A stretch of 62,890 bases of DNA from an uncultured Pseudomonadales bacterium (GCA_938091935.1 CALKNV010000011.1:1-62890), one strand, 5' to 3'. Shown: positions 48,846 through 58,102, counted from the first letter of the stretch. Notes: a model not told the origin generated them from the sequence alone. Translations and numbers: made by a program.

Positions 48846-50990
48846 GTGAATAGTCCTGCAAAGAGAGAAGTGGTGAAAGTGGCCTTAACTCCGCGAACAA
48901 GACAAGGATATCAGCAGTTAGCGTGGCATTGCGCGTGGATGTTAAGCCTCACCCTGTTTAGCAGCCAAGTGAGTGCGGATGTTGCTGTACTGGTAAATCA
49001 GGCCGTAATGGTGGAAACCAATCCTGAGCCTGAGGCAGTGGAAGAAGGAGATACCCCGGTTCAACAGCCCGGCGTAGGCACCAACGACAACGCCGCTTAT
49101 TTGAGTTCTGGCGGATGGGCGGTGACCGGGGCCGATTTCATTGATGCGGCGGCTTTTCTGTTCGATATGGGTGAAACCAAGGAAGTTTCGGGCGCAACTC
49201 TGATCATTCCTGTCCGCGAGTTGTATCCCCAGAATGAAGCAGTACCCGTTGAGGTCTCTTTCTATTCTGACAATGGCGTCATTGAAGTGACGGACTACTC
49301 GATAGGTTTTATTTCCCCAATCGCGGAAGTCGATCTGGCCAAGGCTACAGAACTTCGGGTGGACGTAACAGGAGCCGTTAATTCTGCGCTTAATCTTGGT
49401 CGCTTTGTCGGTTTTCGCGTTACCAGCAGTATTGATGTAGGTTCTGTAGATTCAACCTTGTTCCCGCGATACACCGGCGCCAGATTCCATGACAATGCTG
49501 TGCTGGAGTTTGTCCCTGGAGCTGCTCCCGTACTCGCCAACGATTCGGCTCGATTCGATGGCTTCACAATGGAAGTTCCGAACATTGACGTACCAGGAGT
49601 TGGTGAAGTCGCGGCCCAATTTAAACTGGTTGATCCGAATCAGCTCAGATTTGAGCTAACAGAGGTCATTATTTCCGATGGGAATGTGGCACCACCACCT
49701 TTCTCAGGCGCTGAATTGTTTAATTGCTCAGCGTTTTCTGCGCCAGAGTCGGCAGGTGTCTCAGAAGGCGTTGCGAGTTATTCAACAAATTCCGGCATTC
49801 TGGATGTACCCAGCCTCGATCAGAATGGTCAGCAATTAGGGGTGAGGCTAGAATTAATTGACGGTTCTGAGCCGGCAATATTTGAAACCTTGAGTTTCGG
49901 TTCCGTGCAGTCCGGGCCCTCCGAAGCGGTTGAGTCCGCCTTGCAAGGTGGTCTGATCACCGAACCTGCGCAAGACTTTGTGCCCCTATGTCATGGCTGG
50001 GTTTTGCTCGGGGATTTTGTCCGTAACCGGGTAGTTGAGCGGAATATTATTAGCGGGCAGACTGGTGCAACGTATCCTTTTAATACGGCGCCAGACCAAT
50101 TCACCCTGGACCGGGTGAATAATTTGGTTTACATGACGGTGTTCCCTGAATCAGAGCGATTGTATAAGCTCGACTTAACCACCGGAGCGATCACCTATAA
50201 GGAAGTAAGCCAAACTCTTGGTCCTGGAGGAGTCTCTGGCGCAGATATTCAACCCGGCGACGTAACATATAACTACCGCTGGGCACTAAGAGACATTACT
50301 TTGGGAGAGAACGGCAACGTTTTCGCTATTCTGTTTGATGGTGAACGTTTCGACCCGGAGAATGGTATTCCCTTCTCCGACACCGGTTTGTGGATGGGTT
50401 ACATGAGTCCCGATGCAAACTTTTTGACTTCGAGCCTGCCATTAGAATCACCAATACGCCTTGAATACGATCCCGTCCAAGACCATGTATTCCTGGCAAC
50501 AGAATCCAATTTGGCAACATTTAACTTCAACGCCAGTGACAACTCTTTAAATTTCATTATTGGCACAGACGTGCCGGTTGGAACGGGCTGCACGGACTTT
50601 GATATTTCCCCCGATGGTAATCGACTCGCCTACACCTGCCCCAACGGCAACTACGATCAAGATTTCAGTATTGCCGATATGGATCCAGAAGACTATTACA
50701 ATAACGACGGTGCCTGGTTTTTTGGCACTTCGCCTGTTAGTGCAACCTTTAGTGCCGATGGGACTTTGCTGATCGGCAGCGACAATCAGCGCCTCTACGT
50801 GTTCGACGTGAAGACTCACTTGATCCTGGAGGATTTTCCGCTGGGTTTACTTCAGGGTGAGACAATCAAGAAAGTGAGGGTCTCTGAAGACGGGAAGCTT
50901 ATTTATATCTTTCTGAACAACGATAACCGCGCGGAGAGCAGCAAATTTTACTGGATGCCCATGCCTGCGGTTACCGGTACGCCGCTTTAA
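48846..50990 (+). CDS. Exported protein of unknown function with beta-propeller-like C-terminal half
   Basis: I do not recognise the family. The 714 residues begin with a signal peptide whose hydrophobic core is MLSLTLFSSQVSA (cleavage about residue 44). Residues about 60-220 resemble a beta-sandwich attachment domain (GGWAVTGADFIDAAAFLFDMG, SGATLIIPVREL, DVTGAVNSAL). Residues about 390-700 contain propeller-type blades such as DRVNNLVYMTVFPESERLYKLDLTTG, FDISPDGNRLAYTC, TFSADGTLLIGSDNQRLYVFDVKT and VRVSEDGKLIYIFLNN. Four cysteines lie in NCSAF, PLCHGW, GTGC and YTCP. GTG 48846 is the first possible start; GTG 48873, after AGAGAG, is an alternative. It stands alone between two core blocks. 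Confidence 0.8.
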   Translation: MNSPAKREVVKVALTPRTRQGYQQLAWHCAWMLSLTLFSSQVSADVAVLVNQAVMVETNPEPEAVEEGDTPVQQPGVGTNDNAAYLSSGGWAVTGADFIDAAAFLFDMGETKEVSGATLIIPVRELYPQNEAVPVEVSFYSDNGVIEVTDYSIGFISPIAEVDLAKATELRVDVTGAVNSALNLGRFVGFRVTSSIDVGSVDSTLFPRYTGARFHDNAVLEFVPGAAPVLANDSARFDGFTMEVPNIDVPGVGEVAAQFKLVDPNQLRFELTEVIISDGNVAPPPFSGAELFNCSAFSAPESAGVSEGVASYSTNSGILDVPSLDQNGQQLGVRLELIDGSEPAIFETLSFGSVQSGPSEAVESALQGGLITEPAQDFVPLCHGWVLLGDFVRNRVVERNIISGQTGATYPFNTAPDQFTLDRVNNLVYMTVFPESERLYKLDLTTGAITYKEVSQTLGPGGVSGADIQPGDVTYNYRWALRDITLGENGNVFAILFDGERFDPENGIPFSDTGLWMGYMSPDANFLTSSLPLESPIRLEYDPVQDHVFLATESNLATFNFNASDNSLNFIIGTDVPVGTGCTDFDISPDGNRLAYTCPNGNYDQDFSIADMDPEDYYNNDGAWFFGTSPVSATFSADGTLLIGSDNQRLYVFDVKTHLILEDFPLGLLQGETIKKVRVSEDGKLIYIFLNNDNRAESSKFYWMPMPAVTGTPL

Positions 50991-51066
50991 TTCACACCCA
51001 TAGTTAAGGTTTGTGTAGTTCGAGTTTCCATACTCCCGAGTAGTTCAAACCCCTTTAAATTTCGAT

Positions 51067-51267
51067 TCACTGCAGCTGCTCATTCCCATCATCATCCACC
51101 GGATAGACTGGCTGGCCAGGGATACTGTGCTTTTCAGTTGCCCACTCACCGAAATCGATTAGCTTACATCTTTCGCTGCAAAAAGGTCTGTGCTCGTTGG
51201 CGTTACTCCAGAGCGTCGGCTTCTGGCAGGTCGGGCAATTTACACTGCGATTACTGGTGTTACTCAT
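51067..51267 (-). CDS. yacG: DNA gyrase inhibitor YacG
   Basis: YacG is a small zinc protein that binds GyrB and inhibits gyrase. The 66 residues have the four-cysteine site [10 protein letters not shown] and [15 protein letters not shown], followed by an acidic tail. It overlaps the coaE stop by eight bases; the pair pilD-coaE-yacG is conserved. Confidence 0.94.
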   Translation of the reverse strand: MSNTSNRSVNCPTCQKPTLWSNANEHRPFCSERCKLIDFGEWATEKHSIPGQPVYPVDDDGNEQLQ

Positions 51268-51871
51268 CAGTTTGTTTGACTCCTGCGGCTTTCAGATATT
51301 TATTGTGTAGTATGAGTACCCGGTGAGCCACTGTGCTTCGCGCTTGTTCGTTGTAAAAGACATCATCCGCATGCTCTAGCCTGTTGGCGCGGGACATTTG
51401 CGCTGCGATGATTGCCCGAACCGTGTCCTCGTTCCCGCCGTCTCGAGCCAGAGTGCGTTCAAGCTGCGTGCTTTCCTCTACATCGACTACGAGGACCCGG
51501 TCTACAAGCTGAGCCTGGGATGTCTCTAGGAGAAGAGGGGAGACCAGTATGCAATAGGGCGAATGGCTAGCAGCAATTTGTTGTATCAGCCACTGACCTA
51601 TCAGTGGATGCAGCAATTGTTCTAACCAGGTTTTCTCAGCCCCATCATGAAATACGATTTCCCTGAGGGCGCCGCGGTTCAAGCTGCCGTCGGTCTGTAT
51701 TACTCTTGGGCCAAAGTGATTGCCGATTGCTTCAAGGGCAGGAGCGCCGATTTTAACGAGCTCTCGAGAGGCAATGTCGGCATCTACCAGGTTCACTCCC
51801 AGCTTCGCAAATTCATTGGCTACTGTGGATTTGCCGCTGCCAATGCCCCCCGTTAAACCGACTACATACAT
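51260..51871 (-). CDS. coaE: Dephospho-CoA kinase CoaE
   Basis: CoaE phosphorylates the ribose of dephospho-CoA, the last step of coenzyme A synthesis. The 203 residues contain the P-loop [11 protein letters not shown] (residues 5-15), [10 protein letters not shown] and [11 protein letters not shown]. The C-terminus lies in yacG, and the start is 42 bases after pilD ends. Confidence 0.97.
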   Translation of the reverse strand: MYVVGLTGGIGSGKSTVANEFAKLGVNLVDADIASRELVKIGAPALEAIGNHFGPRVIQTDGSLNRGALREIVFHDGAEKTWLEQLLHPLIGQWLIQQIAASHSPYCILVSPLLLETSQAQLVDRVLVVDVEESTQLERTLARDGGNEDTVRAIIAAQMSRANRLEHADDVFYNEQARSTVAHRVLILHNKYLKAAGVKQTDE

Positions 51872-51913
51872 TGCTGATTCGCTTGCGTTGATTTGGTCTG
51901 CATGGCTTGTTTC

Positions 51914-52813
51914 TCAGGATACAAAACTGGAGAAATACATGGCGATAATTTGTGGGCCCCAGATTAGCATGATGAATCCGGCTCCAGCTAAAAACGGCCC
52001 AAACGGCATGGGCGCGGACCGATCTCTACCCATGATCATAATGCTAACAATGCCGAAGATGGCCCCTACGAAAGAGGACAGAATGATGATTGGCAGCAGG
52101 CTTTGCCAGCCCATCCAGGCGCCCAGTGCTGCAAGTAATTTGAAATCACCATAGCCCATGCCTTCCTTGCCGGTCAAAATTTTGAATGCCCAGTAAAAAA
52201 ACCATAGAGAAAGATAGCCAACAATCGCGCCAAGCACAGCATCATAGATGCTGACACCTATACCCAGGTCAAATGTGTTGATCGCAAGGCCAAGCCATAG
52301 GATTGGGTAGGTAATGTCGTCAGGAAGTAGTTGGTGATCAAAATCGATGAGAGTTAGTACAACGAGGCCCCAGGTAAACAGCAGTAGGGCAAGGGTTAGC
52401 CAGGTTGGGCCGAAGGTTGCGGCAACAAGCCCTGACAATACGCCGTTAGTAAATTCTACGCTGGGGTAGCGAAGTGATATCTTAGTCTTGCACCCTGAGC
52501 ACTTGCCGCCGAGTGCAAGATAGCTAATGACCGGAATATTTTCCCATGGCTTTATTTTGTGGCCGCAGTTCGGGCAATGCGAATCAGGCTTGGCGAGGGT
52601 AAATATTTCCCAGGAAAGGGGGTCGCTCTCCTCGGCGGGTTTGGGATCCTCAATCTCCAGGTATTCACAGCACTGCTGTTTCCAGTCTCGCTGCAGCATG
52701 ATGGGGAAGCGATACACCACCACATTCAGGAAACTGCCGACCAGCAGACCCAGCACTGTGCTGGCCGCGATCAGGAAGCCCGGACTTTGTTGAAGGAGTT
52801 GGACTATTGCCAT
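51914..52813 (-). CDS. pilD: Prepilin peptidase / N-methyltransferase PilD
   Basis: PilD cleaves the leader from type IV prepilins and methylates the new N-terminal phenylalanine. The 299 residues have the N-terminal cytoplasmic zinc site CPNCGHKI and CSGCKTKIS. The aspartyl protease residues are in LTLIDFDHQLLPDD and GMGYGDFKLLA. About eight membrane segments are visible. The substrates, two prepilins with the GFTLIE site, are encoded in the same region, and pilD is 28 bases after pilC. Confidence 0.97.
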   Translation of the reverse strand: MAIVQLLQQSPGFLIAASTVLGLLVGSFLNVVVYRFPIMLQRDWKQQCCEYLEIEDPKPAEESDPLSWEIFTLAKPDSHCPNCGHKIKPWENIPVISYLALGGKCSGCKTKISLRYPSVEFTNGVLSGLVAATFGPTWLTLALLLFTWGLVVLTLIDFDHQLLPDDITYPILWLGLAINTFDLGIGVSIYDAVLGAIVGYLSLWFFYWAFKILTGKEGMGYGDFKLLAALGAWMGWQSLLPIIILSSFVGAIFGIVSIMIMGRDRSAPMPFGPFLAGAGFIMLIWGPQIIAMYFSSFVS

Positions 52814-52841
52814 TAAAAGCTGTGAAGATTTGCGCCAGGAT

Positions 52842-54059
52842 TCACATTACCGCACCGAGTTGGAAAATCGGCAAATACATTGCGATCATCAAGCCACCCA
52901 CGAGAATGCCCAACACTGCCATAATCATAGGTTCCATTAGCGCCGTCAGACCATCAACTGCATTGTCGACTTCAGCCTCGTAGTAAATCGCACACTTATC
53001 CAGCATGGAATCCAGAGCACCTGATTCCTCACCAATGCCAACCATCTGGGTAATCATCACAGGAAACAGTGTTGTATTCTTGATCGCGAAGTTGAGTTGC
53101 TGACCCGTGGTCACATCATCCTTGATTTTCTTGGTCGCGGTTGAGTAGACAATATTGCCGGTCGCTCCAGCCACTGAATCCAGGGCGTCCACCAATGGTA
53201 CACCCGCAGAGAATGTTGTGGCCAAGGTGCGGGTGAAGCGCGCATAGCAGGAGCTGTTTTGAATAGGGCCAATGATCGGAAGTTTCAGGGTTAAGCGATC
53301 AAGTGCATTGCGAAATGCCTCGGACCGAACCTTCGCTTCTTTAAAAACAAAGCCGCCTACGCCAACACCGATAAGAACCTTCCACCAGTGTGCAATGGCC
53401 AGATCGGACAGGTTGAGGACCATCTGTGTGAATGCGGGTAGTTCCGCACCAAAACTTGAAAAGGTTTCGGCGAATTGGGGCACAACCTTTACCAGCAGAA
53501 TGCCGGTGACCACCAGTGCGACCACGACAACGGCGATAGGGTAGTTCATCGCTTTCTTGATCTTTGCTTTCAGGGCTTCAGACTTTTCCTTGTAAGTCGC
53601 GAGGCGGTCCAGCATAGTTTCGAGGGCACCAGATTGCTCGCCCGCATCTACCAGGTTGCAGAATAAATCATCGAAGTAGCGAGGATGTTTGCGGATGGTG
53701 TCTGCAAAATTGTTACCAGCGGCAACATCATCCCGAATCAACATCACCAGTTCTCGCATGGAGGGATTCTCCAGGCTCTCACCCACAATCTCGAACGACT
53801 GCACCAGCGGGATACCAGATTTCATCATGGTGGCGAGTTGACGCGTAAAAACCGCAATGTCACCCGGTGTAATTTTCTGTTTTCGTGTGCCGAATAACTC
53901 TTTGTGCTTGCGCTTTACTCGCTGAGGATTTATGCCTTGTTTGCGCAGCTGCGCCTTGACCAGAGCCTGACTGCTACCCTGAATCACACCCTTGGTCTTG
54001 TTACCGTTCTTGTCGGTACCCTGCCAAATGTAAGTATTTTGTATAGCTTCAGTTGCCAT
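52842..54059 (-). CDS. pilC: Type IV pilus inner-membrane platform protein PilC
   Basis: PilC is the inner-membrane platform on which PilB drives pilus growth. The 405 residues contain two copies of the T2SF domain (about residues 70-193 and 273-395), with FTRQLATMMKSGIPLVQSFEI and FTRTLATTFSAGVPLVDALD, and three membrane segments. The N-terminus starts MATEAIQNTYIWQGTDKNGNKTKG. It is followed by pilD and preceded by pilB after an 83-base gap. Confidence 0.97.
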   Translation of the reverse strand: MATEAIQNTYIWQGTDKNGNKTKGVIQGSSQALVKAQLRKQGINPQRVKRKHKELFGTRKQKITPGDIAVFTRQLATMMKSGIPLVQSFEIVGESLENPSMRELVMLIRDDVAAGNNFADTIRKHPRYFDDLFCNLVDAGEQSGALETMLDRLATYKEKSEALKAKIKKAMNYPIAVVVVALVVTGILLVKVVPQFAETFSSFGAELPAFTQMVLNLSDLAIAHWWKVLIGVGVGGFVFKEAKVRSEAFRNALDRLTLKLPIIGPIQNSSCYARFTRTLATTFSAGVPLVDALDSVAGATGNIVYSTATKKIKDDVTTGQQLNFAIKNTTLFPVMITQMVGIGEESGALDSMLDKCAIYYEAEVDNAVDGLTALMEPMIMAVLGILVGGLMIAMYLPIFQLGAVM

Positions 54060-54142
54060 TTTCTACCTCAGCTTAAGCTAGCCATTTGCCAAGCGGCACG
54101 TGGTTAATTCAAAGCCACTATAGCACGCTAGTTTATGCAGAA

Positions 54143-55855
54143 CTAAGTCAGTCGATTCGCCTCTTCCAGGCTGATCAGTCCCTGCGCAACTTTCTGCAGG
54201 GCCGATTGTCGCAGGTTGTTATAACCCTCTTTCTGGGCCAGGTCAGCTATCTGTATTGAATTACGATCTTTCATGATAATCCGGGATATCTTGTCAGTAA
54301 TAGGAACTACTTCATAAATACCGACCCTACCTCTATAGCCTTCCTTGCAATTATCGCAGCCCACGGGCTTGAATAACAGCAGGCCATCCAACTCTTCTTT
54401 TTTAAATCCTTGTTCCTTCAGTATTTTTTCGGGTATTTCTGTCTTTTCTTTACAGTGGCTGCAGAGCTTTCGGGCAAGTCGCTGGGCAATGATCAGGCTT
54501 ACCGAGGTGGCCAGGTTGAATGCCGGGATGCCCATATTTCGCAGCCGCGTGAGTGTCTCAGGGGCGTTGTTGGTGTGCAGTGTCGATAGCACCATATGGC
54601 CAGTCTGGGCAGCTTTGATGGCGATCTCCGCCGTTTCCAGATCGCGGATTTCACCCACCATGACGACATCAGGATCCTGGCGCAGAAACGCCCTGAGGGC
54701 GGCGGCAAAATCCAGTCCGATCTTGTTATTGACTGGGACCTGGTTTACACCCTCGAGGTTGATTTCAACCGGATCCTCGGCGGTCGAGATGTTACGCTCA
54801 TCGGTGTTAAGAATGTTGAGTCCAGTATAGAGGGAAACCGTCTTACCACTGCCGGTAGGGCCGGTCACCAGGATTAAACCTTGATGCTGATGTAATGCCT
54901 TCATGTAAAGCTCTTTCTGGTCATCTTCGTAACCAAGGGCATCGATGCCCATACGGGTTCTCGAAGGATCCAAAATACGAAGTGCAATTTTTTCGCCCCA
55001 GAGTGTTGGCAGGGTATTGACCCGGAAATCGATTGCACGGGTCTTGGAGACTCTCATCTTGATGCGACCATCCTGCGGGACACGGCGCTCCGAGATATCC
55101 ATACGCGACATGATCTTGATGCGGGATGCGATGCGTCCGGCGATGTTAATGGGCGGGCGAGTGACTTCATGCAGGATCCCGTCAGTTCGAAATCTGACCC
55201 GATAAGCCTTTTCGTAGGGTTCTATATGAATGTCGGAAGCACCGCTTCTAATGGCATCCAGCAGGATTTTATTGACGAAACGTACGATAGGCGTTTCGTC
55301 GGCCGCCGAGGCTTCCCCGTCCTGTTCCTCTTCTTTTAGATCGATGTTGTCCAGATCATCGAGCGCGATGTCGACCAGTTGCTCTGAATCCCCGAAATTT
55401 TCCTCTTCTCGCTTCCGCAGCTGCTGTATGGCGGCAGCGAGTTTCATCTCCTCGACGACAATCGCATCGACATTCAGACCAGTGTGAAACTTGATCTCAT
55501 TCAGGGCTTCAATGTTGGCGGGGTCTGAAACCGCAAGAAAGAGACGATTGGGACGCAGCAACAGTGGCAATACACCGTGCTTCTTAATGAGTTTGCCATC
55601 CACCAGTTTTTCTGGACTATGCTGGAAATCAAAGGCATCGAGATCGAATAGCGGGGCACCGAACTCTTCTGCTGTCACAATAGCCAGTTGGCGCGAGTCC
55701 ACCAGCTGGCTGCTGACCAGGTGACTCACCAAAGGAATGTTCTCATTCGCCGCTAAATTAATAGCGGCTAGCACCTGCGCTTCTTCGATAAGTTTATCCG
55801 AGACCAGGCGTCGAGCCAGGCCTCTCATTGCGCTAGACATAACGAGCGGGGCCAC
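54143..55855 (-). CDS. pilB: Type IV pilus extension ATPase PilB
   Basis: PilB powers pilin polymerisation. The 570 residues include an N-terminal MshEN-type domain (about residues 10-160, often c-di-GMP binding in relatives), Walker A GPTGSGKTVSLY (about residue 330), an Asp box, Walker B DPDVVMVGEIRD, a His box, and the tetracysteine zinc site CSHC...CDNC in the C-terminal part. The first start is GTG at 55855; ATGs at 55840 and 55828 are alternatives without a clear ribosome site. It is divergent from the accessory gene. Confidence 0.96.
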   Translation of the reverse strand: MAPLVMSSAMRGLARRLVSDKLIEEAQVLAAINLAANENIPLVSHLVSSQLVDSRQLAIVTAEEFGAPLFDLDAFDFQHSPEKLVDGKLIKKHGVLPLLLRPNRLFLAVSDPANIEALNEIKFHTGLNVDAIVVEEMKLAAAIQQLRKREEENFGDSEQLVDIALDDLDNIDLKEEEQDGEASAADETPIVRFVNKILLDAIRSGASDIHIEPYEKAYRVRFRTDGILHEVTRPPINIAGRIASRIKIMSRMDISERRVPQDGRIKMRVSKTRAIDFRVNTLPTLWGEKIALRILDPSRTRMGIDALGYEDDQKELYMKALHQHQGLILVTGPTGSGKTVSLYTGLNILNTDERNISTAEDPVEINLEGVNQVPVNNKIGLDFAAALRAFLRQDPDVVMVGEIRDLETAEIAIKAAQTGHMVLSTLHTNNAPETLTRLRNMGIPAFNLATSVSLIIAQRLARKLCSHCKEKTEIPEKILKEQGFKKEELDGLLLFKPVGCDNCKEGYRGRVGIYEVVPITDKISRIIMKDRNSIQIADLAQKEGYNNLRQSALQKVAQGLISLEEANRLT

Positions 55856-55987
55856 CAGCTTGTGGGTAAATGCACTGCTATTAATTATAGATTATGATTC
55901 CGCAGCTGCTCTAAATAACCGGAAATTAGGAAAATTTTGCACATGCTTGTGAAGTTTGGGGACGTGGCATAAAACTGAGAGTCAAAC

Positions 55988-56698
55988 ATGAGTAGATGGC
56001 AGGCGTTTGGTATTCATTTGGCAATAAGCGTAGTTGTATTGACCGCGCTGATGGCATTGATTTTTTTATTTTGGTACCCAGGCATCCTGTTTAATATGGA
56101 TGGCGGCTGGACCGGGTTGCGCATCGTGATTGGTGTAGATCTGGTACTTGGACCACTGCTCACGCTGGTGGTTTACAAAGCAGGTAAGCCAGGACTGCGC
56201 TTCGATCTTACCTGTATTGTTGTATTTCAGGTCGTGTGTATGGCTGGAGGTATGTTTATCGTGCATGCGGAGCGCCCCTTGGCTCTGGTGTTGGCGTACG
56301 ACACCATCTTCAGCCTTGGGGCCAAGGAATTTGAAGATTATGGGAAGGATATTAGCGTGCTGGATGGCATACCCGGCAGCTATCCAAAACTTGTCTACAC
56401 AGCGCTTCCTGAAAATAGTGTGCAGGCGGATATCTTGGCGATTCGCGGCCAGTTCATTGGTGACCCCTTGTTTATGCAAACCGAACGCTATCGTCCGTTG
56501 CCTGAAGCCGGCACAGAGTTGGTTTTTATTCAGGAAGACACGGTCCGCGCGAGCGTTTCGGAGGAATTCAACAGCGCGCTGCCTGAAGGCTGCCTGTTGG
56601 CAAAATTTGTGTCTTCAGTTAAGGGTGGTTTTGTTTGCTTCAATGCTGAAGCGATGCAGTTGGATAGCTTCTTCGAGTCGGAGGCCCAGTTCGAATAG
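55988..56698 (+). CDS. TfpX/TfpZ-type type IV pilin accessory protein
   Basis: The 236-residue membrane protein has three N-terminal hydrophobic segments (about residues 8-36, 43-62 and 75-95, including VDLVLGPLLTLVVYKAGK) and a soluble C-terminal domain of about 140 residues. This matches the TfpX/TfpY/TfpZ family, whose genes lie next to pilin genes and aid assembly or stability of their cognate pilin. The location, divergent from pilB and convergent with the pilin genes, fits. The exact subfamily is uncertain. Confidence 0.82.
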   Translation: MSRWQAFGIHLAISVVVLTALMALIFLFWYPGILFNMDGGWTGLRIVIGVDLVLGPLLTLVVYKAGKPGLRFDLTCIVVFQVVCMAGGMFIVHAERPLALVLAYDTIFSLGAKEFEDYGKDISVLDGIPGSYPKLVYTALPENSVQADILAIRGQFIGDPLFMQTERYRPLPEAGTELVFIQEDTVRASVSEEFNSALPEGCLLAKFVSSVKGGFVCFNAEAMQLDSFFESEAQFE

Positions 56699-56771
56699 GG
56701 TGGTCGCAAGCGTTTTTAACGAGCCGAGTGCTAAACGAAAATAGAAAGACTGGAACCAGCTGACTGTGGGA

Positions 56772-57197
56772 CTAGCAATAGCCGCCAGTAACACAGGAAC
56801 CCCCGGGCACCCATTGTATTGGTGGGGTTACGTTTTGCGCGGCCAAGGTGTATGTGGTACCCGCCAGATCCGTGCCATCCGCCATCCAAGTTACAGTGAT
56901 TACCCCGTCAACCACGTCGATGCCATGTTGAAGCGGTCCCTGTGCCTGGGTAGCAGGTATTCCGTTAGTGCCAGCATCCGCATCGGCAAGAGTGGAAAAC
57001 CGGTCGGAATGGGCCTGGGTAATGATTGCAGCTCGGTAGTAGCCGATCGACAGGATTGCTTCCGAGAAGCGTGCGCGATTGCGATACAGATCGTAAGCAG
57101 GAAGAGCGACTGAGACCAGGATCCCGATGATCGCAGTCACGATCATGAGTTCTATCAGAGTGAAGCCTTGTTGTTTGCTCTTGGTCATGGCTTTCAT
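56772..57197 (-). CDS. Type IV prepilin (second copy)
   Basis: The 141-residue prepilin has the leader [11 protein letters not shown] cleaved before [22 protein letters not shown], with E5 conserved in the mature protein. The C-terminus is [17 protein letters not shown], with a small C-x5-C loop. It is clearly related to the upstream pilin over its whole length (similar TPP[I/V]QW...GG[S/T]C end). The start could also be the ATG three codons inside. It lies 155 bases downstream of the first pilin, behind a hairpin, and could be a minor pilin or an alternative major subunit. Confidence 0.9.
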   Translation of the reverse strand: MKAMTKSKQQGFTLIELMIVTAIIGILVSVALPAYDLYRNRARFSEAILSIGYYRAAIITQAHSDRFSTLADADAGTNGIPATQAQGPLQHGIDVVDGVITVTWMADGTDLAGTTYTLAAQNVTPPIQWVPGGSCVTGGYC

Positions 57198-57310
57198 CTA
57201 CGGAGTTGGAGCTTGGTCAGTTTTGATTCACAGTTGGCAGGAGTGAGCGATTAGATGTGCTGGGTAACTATTGATCAAAATTAGCTCGCGTTCAAGTGCT
57301 AAGAGTAGGG

Positions 57311-57340
57311 GAACAGCACCCGACTGCTCGGGTGCTGTTC
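57311..57340 (-). terminator. Hairpin between the two pilin genes (attenuator or terminator)
   Basis: GAACAGCACCCGA (57311-57323) and TCGGGTGCTGTTC (57328-57340) form a perfect 13-bp stem with a four-base loop (CTGC), 12 bases after the stop of the first pilin on the minus strand. The bases after the stem on that strand (CCCCTACTC) are not T-rich, so it may stabilise pilA mRNA or lower read-through into the second pilin rather than stop fully. Confidence 0.7.
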
Positions 57341-57352
57341 TCACTAGCCGTA

Positions 57353-57775
57353 TTAGCAGAGACCGTTTGCCAGGCAAGTGCCGCCTTCGGTCCACTGTAC
57401 AGGAGGTGTGATGCCGCCAGCAGTCAGTGTGTAAGTAACACCGGCCATAGGCTCAGCAGTGCCGCCTGAAGTGGTTCTCCAGGTCATTGAGATCACGCCG
57501 TCAGCAACCGAAGCACCGTGAACGTCAGCAGCGGCAGCCACGTTAGCAGGGATACCAAGAGCGGCGCCATCCAGTGCGGTAATGGCACTTGGGCTTCGAG
57601 TCTGGATTGCCAGCTCAACAGCAGTCTTGCGAGGTGTTACAGCAAGTACCAGCTCAGAGAACGCGGCGCGGTTTGAGTAGTTCTGGTAGGCAGGCAGTGC
57701 TACTGCGGCCAGGATGCCGATAATCGCTACAACGATCATCAATTCAATCAGGGTAAAACCTTGTGTTCTCTTCAT
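57353..57775 (-). CDS. pilA: Type IV prepilin, probable major pilin PilA
   Basis: The start ATG at 57773-57775 follows GGAGA at seven bases, giving 140 residues. The short leader MKRTQG is cleaved before [22 protein letters not shown] (E5 present), as for class a pilins. The C-terminal end [13 protein letters not shown] makes a C-x5-C loop, much smaller than the usual disulfide loop. It is the first pilin downstream of the candidate sigma-54 promoter, hence probably the major subunit. Confidence 0.92.
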   Translation of the reverse strand: MKRTQGFTLIELMIVVAIIGILAAVALPAYQNYSNRAAFSELVLAVTPRKTAVELAIQTRSPSAITALDGAALGIPANVAAAADVHGASVADGVISMTWRTTSGGTAEPMAGVTYTLTAGGITPPVQWTEGGTCLANGLC

Positions 57776-57871
57776 TTGCTGATCTCCAGTCTCGGTAAAG
57801 CAGTTGGTCAATCAAAAATCGAATTTCTAAGTTTGGATTCCGCTTTTTGAAACAACGGATGCGCATATGCA

Positions 57872-57888
57872 TACATAGACCGTGCCAA
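57872..57888 (-). promoter_or_regulatory. Candidate sigma-54 promoter of pilA
   Basis: On the minus strand TTGGCACG (57888-57881) matches the -24 consensus fully. At the right spacing the -12 element reads ATGTA (57876-57872), which keeps only three of five bases of TTGCA. Transcription would start near 57861, about 85 bases before the pilA ATG. pilA is sigma-54 dependent in Pseudomonas, and rpoN is in this window. Confidence 0.45.
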
Positions 57889-57904
57889 CTTTCAGAAATC
57901 TCTT

Positions 57905-57917
57905 TATCTTATTGATA
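57905..57917 (-). promoter_or_regulatory. IHF-like site upstream of pilA
   Basis: The minus strand reads TATCAATAAGATA, which fits the IHF consensus WATCAANNNNTTR except for the first T of the last triplet, in an AT-rich stretch (57900-57936). It lies between the -24 element and the distal inverted repeat, where DNA bending would be expected for a sigma-54 promoter. Confidence 0.35.
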
Positions 57918-57995
57918 TTATTAAATATTTAATTCCAGGGAGAGAATCTTTTCTGGTGCTTTACGGGTCTTCAGAATCACGTATTAGGGTACAAA

Positions 57996-58012
57996 GTGAC
58001 AAAAATTGTCAC
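57996..58012. promoter_or_regulatory. Inverted repeat GTGACAA-N3-TTGTCAC, candidate activator site
   Basis: A perfect 7-bp inverted repeat stands about 135-150 bases upstream of the candidate pilA start and about 90 bases before the divergent glycosyltransferase ATG. It contains TGTC/GACA, the core of the Pseudomonas PilR recognition sequence. An upstream activator site for a PilR-like protein is plausible; an operator for the glycosyltransferase is the alternative. Confidence 0.45.
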
Positions 58013-58102
58013 TAAGAACCCAAAAGCATCAGGTGACTCCCCGATGCGGTAGTTTGCTGCCGCATTTGGATCGAGGTCGCGAACCCGATATATTGCCTTC
58101 CT

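Noticed and set aside
55900..55987. Sigma-54 promoter before the TfpX-type gene (GGAAAATTTTGCACA or TGGCATAAAACTGAG)
   Set aside because: The GG and GC pairs are not at the required 12-base distance in the first case, and the -12 GC is absent in the second.
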